Assembly (NCBI GenBank): GCA_035582835.1 | Contig: JAYKAV010002419.1 | Coordinates: 427,637 to 491,636, forward strand | Length of the DNA stretch: 64,000 bases | From: Phoebastria nigripes | Lineage: Eukaryota > Chordata > Aves > Procellariiformes > Diomedeidae | Reading direction: 5' to 3' | Part shown: positions 26,501 through 37,965 of the stretch, piece by piece | Numbering within the stretch: the stretch's first letter is position 1 | How the letters are laid out: each line of letters starts with the position of its first letter | The notes under the pieces: generated by a model | The model's input: only the letters and a program-made list of their open reading frames with translations | Databases searched by the model: none | What the model was told of the DNA's origin: nothing | Translations under genes and position numbers: made by a program

Positions 26501-28369
26501 TTTACCTGTGTCTGTGTGTTGCTGTCATGATAAGATCAGTACCTATTTCAGTATCAGAGATGCATATCAGTCAAACTTGACTTCAGCTTTTGAAGTGGGT
26601 GGAGAGCAACACCACCCCTTTCCTGTACTGAAGTCTGCAACAAAACTGCATTTTACTCACAAACATATCTGTAGTTCTGTTGTGTTCTGACTTTTTAAAA
26701 AAATAATCTCATTGGACAGACACCACCAGCAAGTTTCTCCACTCTGTGGAGTGTCTTCACAGCCCTCCCACATAGTGAAAATGACTCAGACAAAGCTACT
26801 AAATTTAGGGCATTGGTATTCTACGTGTTACGCTGGTGTTCATACAAGTAATGCCTTAAACAGTAGATTTCTGAATTAAGCATTCAGGCATCTTTTCTGT
26901 GCTGCATCTGCCACTGAAACAGAACGGCAATGAAGGTGGGCTGAGGAGGAGGTTATTTGGATCGTGATTCGGGTTGTGTTTTGGCTAGAACTAAATGTGA
27001 ATTTGAATGAGGTTTGCATGTACTTTTAGAAATATCTATTGACCCGATATCGTGACATTTGATCTCAAGCGATGAGATAGTGCAAGATTAGCTGCCCTTG
27101 GGAGATTCCCTTCATCTCAGGCAAGAGACTGCAGGCTTTGAGTCACAAATGGGGATGATTTCTCTTGGGATGACTAGACCAATTCCCATTTCTCAGCATT
27201 CAACTCGCCCATCTCTCTGAGGTTCCCCTCCTGCAAGNATGGCTCATGAAGCAGCTGCTGAACTGCTGGTTGCAAATCCATGCAGTCAATTAAATCGGTA
27301 CTTCTGTAATTCAATATAAAAGTACATAGAATTATTGCAATTTCATAATTCGCAAATCATGCCCTGCTTCACAAGCAACAGCCATCCCTGTAGCAAGGGC
27401 AAGGTACTCTGGAAGAATGCAGTGGTAGCCAATTAAAGGTGAGAAGTTTTACAGCTATCANTCACAAACCAGGGCTTTGCCATGAGGTTGGCCATGTGGT
27501 CACCACCCAGAAAAATGGACAGCAAGTCTCTGGCCATAAGGGGAGCAGAAGAAGCAATGAGAGGTGCAGGACAGGAAGGGGAAAGGGAGAAAGAGGAGTG
27601 CTAAAGCACCTTCTCAGTTAAGGCAGTCTTTCCTCTCTGCTTGCCTAAAGTCGCCAACGCATCAGTGTGAGATCGAAGTCAGGCCAGAGCCAGGCCAAGA
27701 GACGACACTCTCCTTCAGGCTGACCACAACACCTGCTGAAGCCAGCAAGAGTTTTGTGTGGGTATCTCAGGGAAGGACATAGAAGCAATGACTCATCTAC
27801 TAACGAACTTTGGCTCTTTATCTGTGTGCCAGATGTCTCCAGAAGGGCATGGTTTTCTTAAATATTTTTGTTTTTTGAAACTGCTGAATAATCTTTACAA
27901 ATATAGTTCGTGATCTGTTACCCAATTAAAACCATGCAATTGCTAGGAGCAATCTGAGCTGTTTACACTGCACACTTCCATCACATGCCCTTCCTTTGTT
28001 CCTCATCATTGGAGCATAACTCTTTAATAAAATTAGGTTCATGCAAAAACATTTTCAGATAATCTGCTGTAGCCTCCAGAAATGCTTATGCTAGTCTGAT
28101 GTGCAGTATTTCTACCTGGGAAGTAGGGCATCCTTGTCTAAATTTCTGCAGAGCAGATAAAGAGTAATTTTTTTCAGTACAACCCAAAACCTGTACTTGT
28201 ATGTACATCTGCCCTGAGGAGAATTTCCATAGTACAATGTTTATCCTTGTCCGGACTCCACCTGAGAAGCAAGGATCTTAAAAGTCCCCATAGTGCCCAC
28301 TTAATAGAAGCTTAAAAACCCATGTCTAGAGGGGATGTGGAGGAATTATTTAATCTCTTCCCTTGCTCT
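20571..28369. other. Non-coding stretch
   Basis: Faint 'cattgacttc'-type relics occur near 22,230 and 25,775-25,855 ('gagcagatccctgaactcagtggcactagtcatgaga'). The AT-rich block 25,430-25,700, crossed by a 145-codon minus frame, has no protein-like features and might be conserved non-coding DNA. 'ccgcag' (26,056) and 'gaag|gtaagtg' (26,171) bracket an exon-like 115 bases, but all three frames contain stops. Confidence 0.5.
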
Positions 28370-29600
28370 AAGGCAGAATAAATAACTTAGACCATCTCTG
28401 AAAAATATTTGTCACCCTTGTTCTTGCAAAAATTCAGTCAAGAAGATTCTACTTTCTCCCTAAGTAATCTGTGCCATGATTTTACTACTCGTGCAATTAG
28501 AACATTTTTCCTAATGCTTGAGCCTTGTCTCTTTACCTTATCACCTCATTAGGATATTTGTCCAACCAGGCAACTTTGACTGGGTCAAATTACCCAGTCT
28601 TATTATCCAGATTTTGACTGGTAACCTAGTCAGAGAATATAATGAAGGATGATGTTGAAAGCCAAGATCAAGAGATATATCAAGATCAAAAGAATATCTG
28701 TATGATATCTACTGCTCACTCTTTTTTCCTTAGCTAGCTGCCCTATAAACTGGGAAATTAAATTAGTTTAACATTAATTACTCTTGGCAATTATATTTTT
28801 TATCATTTTACAATCTACATCTGTACAGACTGTCTGATAGTCTGTTCCACTATCTGTCCAGGAATCCAAACCTCCTTCTTAAGTGGATTCACATTTTCAG
28901 CTTCGTTAACATTCCCTTCTTTAGATGCGCAGGCTTAGTAAGACTCAACTAAAATAACTCCCTGATAACTTCTACCTCGTGAAACAGAGTTGCCTCAACA
29001 TATCCCAAGATGGTGATACACTGAGGTTTTTTGCCATATTGCCTTTCCAAGCAATATCCCCATAAAGTGTCCATTGCCACTGGGGTTTGGCTACTAAGTG
29101 CTTCCAAGAATTGGTCAAAAACATCTTTCCACTCCTCCCAGGTAGGTGGCTTAAACTACACCCACCTGTCACAGAGGTTTTCTGTCACAAGGCTTTCTCT
29201 CTTTCTAACTTCACCCAGACAAGTTTGTCCCTCATTCATCCCACAACTTCAGAACAAGCATGGATAATGCTTCTCCATCTCTCCAAGCCTGTCCTTCCAG
29301 AATGAGCTGTGCTAATACTCCAGTCCTGTGACTTATCCCAGCAAATTTCTAACACGGCTATAAAGTATTCAATTTGATTCTACGCTACAACCTCAGGTCC
29401 TTTCCATTTTTCCCATGTTTGTATTGACATTGCCCTCTTAACCTTCCGAAGGTGCTACTGTAATATTCGCTCTTTTAAACTTCCCAATGTTTTTCTCCTA
29501 TGTGTTCCTTAATTTTTACTTATCTAGGTAACTTTTGCANTGGCCTCTTTCAAACTGGGCATATAAAGCCCTCTTCTCACGAGGCTGGTGTATGGTACAA
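28370..29600 (-). mobile_element. Old CR1-like LINE fragment, antisense
   Basis: The best-matched core is about 28,430-28,530. Read in reverse it contains 'gcattaggaaaaatgtt...ttagggagaaagtagaatcttc' and then 'gacaaatatttttcagagatggt', the order seen in the 3' part of sauropsid CR1 elements (gene end, 'ggaggttgtggaatctcc', 'agagatatttaa', 'gggatggtct'). Segments to about 29,600, such as 'ctccagtcctgtgacttatcccagcaaatttc' and 'ctgttccactatctgtccaggaat', resemble upstream parts of the same family by memory. The copy is heavily mutated, has no intact frame, and lacks a clear 3' octamer tail. The outer limits are approximate. Confidence 0.6.
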
Positions 29601-29789
29601 TGCGACGGACTCCTATTTCTTCATCACCTAAGTGCCACCTCTCCCCAACAGACCTGTGTAGGAACATCCGCTGTTATGTGGAAGGGAGGATCTCCTGTCA
29701 ACAGCACCTGAGAAATTCATACCCTTACCTTCAAAATCTGACATTAGCAAGTGCCAAATATTTTATTTCCACACTTTTGATTAAAAAAA

Positions 29790-30175
29790 TGAAGTAGTTT
29801 GGTATTCCTGAATTGAAACATTTCATTTCAATGCGTTGAATCAAAGCAAAATATTTTGCTTTGACCCAGTTTGACATCAGACAGTTTGTCTCATCCGTCC
29901 AGAGCGAGGCTCTCTGACCAAGGTTTTTCCCATGATCCAGCAGTACAGTAGGTAAGAAGGGAGACTGCAATGCACCCGTGGTTAGGTAATACAGGGCTGG
30001 GGGTGGCTATAAGAAATAATCAGGATATAATGCTACCTGTCCCAAAAATACCACAGCAGTTTAGGCAGATTGCTCATACTTAATATTAAGTAACACACAG
30101 CAACCCAGTTCAACAAACTGTTTTGAAATGGATCAAACTGACTCAAAGCAAAATATTTCAGTTATACCTTCCTGG
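29790..30175. repeat. Ancient interspersed repeat with a 24-bp perfect palindrome
   Basis: The segment begins with 'gaattgaaacatttcatttcaatgcgttgaatcaaagcaaaatattttg' and ends with 'gttttgaaatggatcaaactgactcaaagcaaaatatttcag'. The 16-mer tcaaagcaaaatattt is thus present at both ends (29,841 and 30,143). 'tttttcccatgatccagcagtacagtagg' between them recalls a bird/turtle repeat. At 29,841-29,864 the two halves TCAAAGCAAAAT and ATTTTGCTTTGA form a perfect palindrome. Family name not assigned. Confidence 0.4.
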
Positions 30176-32032
30176 TGAGTCCTTCTTAAATCACAGCTTC
30201 ACAGAAACTTTGCATAAAAGTCACTTCAACACCAAGTATTTTTTAACATAATATAATTAGCAACTGTAGAAATAGATCAGTCATCATGACTTGCTGCACA
30301 GGAAGATCAGAACACTGATTCATACATACTTCATATACATTGAATTGCTTCAGGAACTCAGTACTTTTACATCTTCTCCATACCATGACAATTCAAAAGG
30401 AGGTCTTTGCTCTCCAATAGCTTGCACATGATGGGAAGTGATGCTAATCATGAGAACAACCAGAAAATTCTTTTGAGCCAATTAGATGGCACCAGTCACA
30501 ATGACATTAGTCATCCACTCCTCAATCTGAGGAGAAGGAACCAAAATTATCATTCATCTACTCCTGAAGCTGCAAAAGACACAAGGGAAGTGTACTATTT
30601 CCCATTCTTATTGCAATCATCATCACACAAAGTGACACAAGCTGCTATTTTCTGCTCCTGTTCTCCTAGAAGAGCAGTGGTTACTCTCTGCACAGGTTTC
30701 AAAAGAAAGACTTTGATCTCATATAACTGCTTCGTCCTCCTTCTCCCTCCGTGCCTGATCAGCACATGACCAAGAAAGGAAACGGCACCAGAAGATGCTA
30801 CACAGTAAGAATATATACAGCCTGATGCCATTAGCCTCTGCAGCTTATAAGGGCAAGATGACTGAGACGTGACTGCTGGTTAACAGTGACAGAAGAGAGA
30901 GTTGTCCTGTATGGTGCCATGACTCCGCACACCAGTGAGAATAACAAGAAGAGCATGAGAAGTGGTAACTGACGTGTAGAAAAGTGCACACAAAAGGAAA
31001 ACCTCCCAAAAAGTTGATAGTGAAGCATCAGGAGAGGTTAACTGCAGAGGGTTCAAAGTGGATGACTTTAAGAACAGATCCAGGAAAAACACTGGAACAG
31101 AGAGACAGACTGCCCTGGAATAGCCAATCTAACAAACCACACATCAAAGTCTTTACACTGCTGAGATCAATGAGATATGTACCACTTACCTCAGCGAGCT
31201 GAGAGGTGGGGGAAGTCCAGGAGGAACTGACAGGCAGGAGAGGCTAACCAGACCCTGTGTCTCCACAGCAAGATGGTTTGGGCATCTCAGGGATNCTGGT
31301 GTAGCAATCTAGCTCACTTCCACCCACAGCCAGGAGACCAGACTACCTCGCAGCCCTGGTGAGCACAGAGACCTTTGTATATGATGTTGTCCCAACATGA
31401 CAGGCACCCTTGAACCGCTCGACAGCTACATACATCTCCAAGGCACAGGCTGGCCAGCTCTGGATATATCAGCTCTTGAAGTCCCTCCAACACTTTGTTA
31501 CTGGAAGACAGAGGTAGTGAAAAAGAGGATGAAAAATCAGAAACATCAACCCTTCTGACAGAGGGGTAAAGAGACCAAGTTAATGGTGAAGTAATATTCT
31601 AGAGAAGCCAAGGAAAGATCTGTGGCTTGGGAAGCCCAGACGCCTCCAACACATCTGAGGAAACTCTGCCAAGGTTTTCATGGCAATTGCTCCTCTGGAG
31701 TGACATTTTGGTTCACTGCCCAATTAGAGTTTGCCCTTGAAGGACTTTATGGGGTAGACCCTCAGCTAAAGTAAACAGTGCCACTGCTTTCTAGAAGCAT
31801 GGCAATTTTGAGCAGGAGACAACTATGCCCCAGATCTCAGACTGGCAGGGAGGTTTTCTCAGGGGAGCTACACCTGACAGCTTCACAATGAAGGGAAATG
31901 TCATCCACCGCATGAAACTCCAATTCAACAAACAAATTTGAAACTGACTTTAGAAGAAGTCATGTTAACAGATGGTACCAAATCCAAGTGGCAAACATCA
32001 CAATTCCTTCTTTACATTTCCCATCTTGTCTT

Positions 32033-32052
32033 TGTGTGTGCGTGTGTGTGTG
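32033..32052 (+). repeat. TG dinucleotide microsatellite
   Basis: About ten TG units with one CG interruption. Confidence 0.85.
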
Positions 32053-32318
32053 CTTCAGCCCCAGAGGAACAGATTACAACTCAAGGTGTGGAGCTAATTA
32101 AACTATAATATACTAAAAGGAGATTTGGCTGTGTTGATAAATCTGGAGTGTGATAAAGCAAGATACTCCTCTGTAAACACTGAGATACCTCCCCAGGATT
32201 TCTCATAATTATGAAATAATTCAGATTATCTCCAGAAGCAGTCTTAGATTTGAATGCCAACACTAGAGAGAATGAACTAAAGCATGCCTNAGCTAGATAA
32301 ATTAGATCATCTAAGACC

Positions 32319-32336
32319 ATATATATATATATATAT
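32319..32336 (+). repeat. AT dinucleotide microsatellite
   Basis: Nine AT units followed by GTATGTATA; likely length-variable. Confidence 0.85.
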
Positions 32337-35300
32337 GTATGTATAAAAAGATGACAAAGAGGGCCAACTGGAATAGTAACTGTGTACTGCAGTTGTTGCT
32401 AGACCTTACCTTTCTACAGACAGCTGTACTGAATCCAGTTTCATTCTCTTCAAAAGATGGTATCTAAAACTTCCTGATTTGTCTTTCACACTATGCACTA
32501 GAAATAACTTGACCACGGTGGAATAAGACTCACAGCAGCCCTCTTTTTCCCAGAGAAAGAGAGATTTTCCATAAACTGTAAAGATACACTCTTAATTATG
32601 TTCCAGTGCTCATTTATAACAAATGCCTGTTTGCACCATGCTAGCAACATAAAAGGTCTCTAACTCTGAGGTGGCCCCTGCTTTGCCNGGTATGAATAAA
32701 GCAGCACTGATCTAAGAAGTGCTGATGTGTCCCACAGGAAGGTGAACAAACTTTCAGTGCAGAGCATCTTCATACCAGTACACTTTTAACTTCCCAATAG
32801 GAAAAGTGCTTCAGTAAAGAACACTACAGCCTCTAGCTGACCTAGATACACTGCTGGCATGAGGAAATCAGGAGTGAGGTTTCTGACAGATGAACTCAGT
32901 CCACCTTCTACTAGACTTTAAGATATTTCCACCCTAGCTGTCTCCGTACATCCTGCCAGAAGTCACAGGTGCCCTTGCAGAGTCAGCAAAAGGGAACCTC
33001 TGTCTGTGTCTCATCATGCAAGGGATGCTCACTGAAGATGTGGCAAAGAGGAGCTCTGGGCATATACAGTATGCTCAAGCATCTGCAGCACATCGATCTG
33101 TCTGTGGGCAACAGCTGCCTTTGCAGACATGCAGCACTCCAGGCTCTCTTCATGTTCACTTGCATCTAAATATTGCTAATTGGAAATTAAACTCACATTT
33201 CCCTGGCTCTGAGCTAGAAAAGCATGCCCCTTTAGCCTAAAGTTAATGCCTAGTCTAGGCTAATCATCCCGGCTCTCTCCATCACCAACAGAGATGGCCA
33301 GGATTGCTAGATGATTCACTGTCTTACATACCTGATGAATCACTCTGGCTACCTTCAGTGATAAGGGAGAAACACTCATACACTTTGCTTAGACTAGATC
33401 CCTAGCCTTCAGACAGCTCAAGCAGGATAAGATACATCCTACCTGGATGATCTTTTTCTTTTGAATGTGTCCAATGGTCAAGACAAATGAAAAAGGAACT
33501 CAGACTGCAGCTTCTTGACACAATAACCATATAAAACTATCATGAAAGCAGTAATTGAACAACACTAATATTAATGACAACAACAGAAAAGGTAATTCTC
33601 ATAGAAGTCAACAGCTGTTCTACATGAAACTCAAGTGTGCAACAGCCTACCTGTGTGTAGACGTGTATCGCACATATGCCCAATATGAAGGCCACTGCCA
33701 AATCACATGCTGAGTATGTTTTCAAACAGAGAAGAAGAGGAGCCATTGGCCCAGGGGCTTGGAAACCAGGTCATGAGATTCATTCTGCATGATCTTCGTA
33801 TCCTGCATGAAACTTTCTGTCCAGAAAAATACCTGTAACCCTGCCCTTTCAACATAGCTTTGATTTATTTCTTTGGCTTGGCTTCTGCAGTACTTTCAAC
33901 CCTTCCGTAGAGAGTCTGCTTGGGCCCAAGCTGAATAGCTGGGGAAGCAGCAGGGAAGAACCAGGCTCTGCCAGTGTGAAAGCAGCTAGACTCTCTCCTG
34001 CTGGTTTCAAAGCTCTTGCAGGGGCACACCAGGCAGGGTGGGCTGCCGGGCTTCTCTCTGCAATAGCAGCATTGCCAGGAAGCAGAAATGACCCAAGGGA
34101 TCCACAACATCGTACAGAGGTACAAGACTTGCACGCAGTGACCTTGTGCTCCAGTGATCTTGGAGCAGCTGCCCATTTTGCAGTGGGGGCTTCTGCCATG
34201 CCCATGAGAGGGCAGTTCAAGCCCCACTGGAATAGGCCCAGGGACTGGATCAAGTTTGACTGGCTCTGAAATACCCAGCTNTGCGGTGTGACATGGCCCT
34301 TTATCTCCTGGGGGGGAATGGGATTTTGTGCNTTCTCATTCTAAACACATAAAGCAGGTAGCTAGATGAAATACGGCACAGTCAGGCTCTGAAAAGGCTT
34401 CTTGTAAGTGTGAAGACTGCAAGAGACATACATCATTCTTCATTTAACACTTCGTTGATCATTGACTTGTGGATTGTTCTCCCTCTGAAAAACTCTAACT
34501 ATTCTTTTTAAATGGGAATTTTGACCAGAGTAATTGAGATGCCTTTAAACATAGATTTGGCATAGAGACTGCAATGGCAGTGAGATACCGATCTGGCTGG
34601 GCTTGTACCTACCTTGTGGCTGAGGCAGAACTAGAAATGCCTATGTCAGCTACAGTTGGAAAGAAAAAGGGTTTCTGTTTGAGTCAGCACACGGCATCAG
34701 GCAGCCAGGCACTGACTGCTCCACGAGGCTCCCCAAGCTTAGGAAAGCATCCCTCATCAACCAGCTTTGAAAAGATCAGTCACATTCAAGCGTATGCCAC
34801 CAACTGAAACATGCTTATTATGCAATATAAAGTGAACGCTTTGAGAGCACTACTTACAGCAGTTTGTCCTGTACAACTCCTTATAGGATCCTATTTCCAA
34901 GGCTTATAAATTAGCCAGGCTGTCTAGACCAAGTTCTGTATGTGCTGCGGATAGACACACCACAAACCAAGAGCAGGAGGAGGACACAGTCCTGCAAGTA
35001 TTTCATAAATAATAAAAATCAGCATATGAAAAATGGGAGAAGAATATCAAGTGTACGCAACATTCACGACTTATACCTAGCACAAATGCGTGCACACACT
35101 TCAATTGACTTTCTTGTCACTTGGTCCACATTTGACCTTGCAATGTTCATTCAAGTAACAGAACTGCTTCAACTACAAAGTCATCTTTCAAATAACGTTT
35201 TCCAATTAATAATATGCTCCCACACTTAAATTAACCAAACTTTTAACTACCCTTTAACCTAGTATTTTCATATAAGTATAATACCAGAATGGTAGGGAAA

Positions 35301-37527
35301 AGAAAATATTATCTATTTAATATAAACATATATTTTAATAATTGACAGCACATGTCAAAGTCAACAAATCACAGAGCTCAGGCAATGCAATGTAGTACGT
35401 GTTTTCATTCCATGTTATCGGTTTCTTAACTTAGCAAACAGGGGATTTTTGTCTGCATTTAAAGAGGAAATCAGAAAATCAATACTAAATTTTCTGTAGA
35501 AGGGAGAAGCATAAAATTACTCAAGTTACCACAGAAACAAATTTAAGCAAACTGGTGCCACAAATCAAGTAATTAGGCAGAAAGAAGAATTAAATCTCTT
35601 CAAAAATTATTGATTTATGATGCTATGTCAAGTTTGGGACGTATATATTTATTATCTTGCAGCCTCTATNCCTTCAACACTTAGAATAATTTTATTCATG
35701 TCTTTCTAATAAAGGGGAACTCAGCTAAGTCCAAGTAGTGAACAGTAAGACAATACTCTGTTACATTTGTCTCTCCCTTGAGCAGTAGAGAGCACATTTC
35801 ATGTCAAATTATTCCATGCACAGGGAACACTGCAATACTGGGTACATACAACCTCACCACAGATTTCATGATTAGACTCCTGTGTATACCCCGGAGCAGC
35901 CTGATAAATTTAAATTAAACTGCCATCAAGTAGACAGGGGCAGTGTTTTGACTCTTGCCCTAGAGCACAGCAAGAAACGTTTCCTTGTCTTGTAGCAATG
36001 GTCACTTACGTTTTAGTTCTTTTTTAACCAGACAATAAATCACATCTTTTATGCAGATGTCCCAAGCACACAGGCAACTATCCATCCGTAACTCAAAAAA
36101 GAGTGCTACTGCTACCAACTTTCAGTATCTGCTAATTACACTGAGCCTTTTGAATTACCTGAACAATTGGCATATAAAGAATAAGACGGATGCTTAAGTG
36201 ACCCCACAAAGAAATAACGTCTGTCACCTGACAGCCAAATTCATTAAACATGTGACATGTATTAGCACCAGGACAGTGGTGCTTACATGTGTTAGTTACG
36301 TAGATTATTGTTCTCTACAGAAATTACATTACTCCAGTGAATAGAAACATGTCATTCAAACAAACAGTGAATAATAGATGGTGTAAATCCATAGGTTGTT
36401 GTGGGTATTAGATTATTACAGAGGGTCAAATTCTGTTTTTGTAAATGTATTTGCAATACTTGCTAAACTCCAAAAAATACGAAAAAAATCATAAATCTCA
36501 ACACAGAAATAGCACAGCACTAGTTCAGCATGGCACTTGTAGAGAAATCATGACTTCAGTTCACTGGTGAAGAGGGTTTTCACTGGACACACACACAAAT
36601 GAAAAATGAACTAAAACCACATGTACTGAACTCACCCAATGAACAAAGCAGGGCCAATACAGAGAGATTTCCAGTTGCATTGCTGCCATGTGCGGGACTG
36701 AATTTCCTCAGAGGGCACCAATATCATAGGGCAGCAACCTGCCAAAAGGGTTTCAGTGCCAAGGGCTGCTTCTGTAATCAAATCTGGCAACCACGCGTGC
36801 TTTTGCAAACATTAAAAAATGATGAGCAGAAGAGGAGGGAATGGAAGTTTCCCATCAGCTTCTTTTGTCTCACCCTTACTATGTACAGGTTTTGCTCAGA
36901 GCTTTGGGGAGGCAAAGCTGGGAATATTTGCTCTGATGCTATCCTTCAGAGGAGAGGTACTTTATTTCTGTGCTAGGTTAACATATTGTGCTATGTATTT
37001 GCCTTATTTCGGAGTTCGTCCTGCCAAGAAGCAAGTTTTCCTAAATACCAGAAGCAGACAGAGAACTTTGAAGGTTTAAATCCTTATGCTCTTTTAGCTG
37101 GACATCAGCAACGACCATTTCTTCAATAACACACAGTGCAAAGGGTTGGTGTTTTTACTGTAGGACTATAATCTGATAAGGACCCAAGACTCGAGCCAAA
37201 TCTCAGCAAAAAGAGAAAGAAGAAATAGTATGTCTTCCTCTTTTTTTTTCTCCTTCCTCTACACAGAACATTACCAAACTGGCCTTTAGTGTAAGTTCAG
37301 CTCACAGAAATTATTCTTGAAAGCCCATTGGTGGAGAGTCCATTTCCTTCTCCTTTCAGGTTGAAAAGGAAACTTTCTGTGAGTTTACTGTAATGGAGTG
37401 TTTGTCTGTATCAGAAACAGCCTGACCTCTCCAGCCACAAGATGAAATACCAGCAGCCCACTCTGTCACTAGTTTGCTATTAGGAAATTACATGGGAGGA
37501 AAGACACAACACAAAATTCACAGGGGG

Positions 37528-37552
37528 AAAAAAAAAAAAGAAAGAAAAAAAA
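37528..37552 (+). repeat. A-rich/GAAA simple repeat
   Basis: A12 followed by GAAAG and A8, after a G5 run. Confidence 0.8.
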
Positions 37553-37655
37553 GACATCAGCAGTGGTGGGAGTGAATGAACAAGCTTAATAATGAAGCCA
37601 GTAAAAAGGAAAATACCCTCTGGCCAATTGATAATAGAAGGTTACTTGAGGCAAA

Positions 37656-37733
37656 GGGTCAGATCCTGAGCAGTGTAAAGTGGCCCAGCTCCTCCAACCG
37701 CAGCAAAGCTACGGTGATTTATAGCAGCTGCAA
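37656..37733. repeat. Palindromic sauropsid interspersed repeat ('ggtcagatcctgagcagtgtaaa')
   Basis: 'gggtcagatcctgagcagtgtaaagtggcccagctcc' is followed by 'agcaaagctacggtgatttatagcagctg'. This is a decayed version of the near-palindromic unit 'cagatcctcagctggtgtaaatc...gctacgccgatttacaccagctgagg' familiar in birds and turtles. Such short palindromic units suggest MITE-like origin, by inference. Confidence 0.55.
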
Positions 37734-37808
37734 AAAGCCCCAGGAGACAGAAAAACATAAAAATGGAATTGGAGGCCCACATTTTGAGAAGCTTCCACTC
37801 ACTTTCAG

Positions 37809-37965
37809 CACCAGACTGAGGTACAGAGGTGACTCTGAGGGTTTGTTTCTGCGGGGGAGTTCCTGTGAAGTAAGCTGAAGTGTAAATTTACACTGCATTT
37901 ACTGCTGGGTCTTTAAGTAGGCTGTAAATTCATAGCCTAGCCTATTTTNCAGGGTTTTCCCCAAG
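37809..37965. repeat. Possible interspersed repeat with a 14-bp palindrome
   Basis: The text 'gaggtgactctgagggtttgtttctgcgggggagttcctgtgaagtaagctgaagtgtaaatttacactgcatttactgctg' resembles a 'ggtttgtctacac...gtgtaaatttacactgca' element of sauropsid genomes. GTGTAAATTTACAC at 37,880-37,893 is perfectly self-complementary. Confidence 0.35.

Larger units (their letters stand above)
30176..37527. other. Non-coding stretch
   Basis: Contains the TG and AT microsatellites and an AT-rich block at 35,200-35,700. The 33,850-34,260 region is open in three overlapping frames of 97-134 codons, but none resembles a known protein and its GC content explains the openness. Confidence 0.5.
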
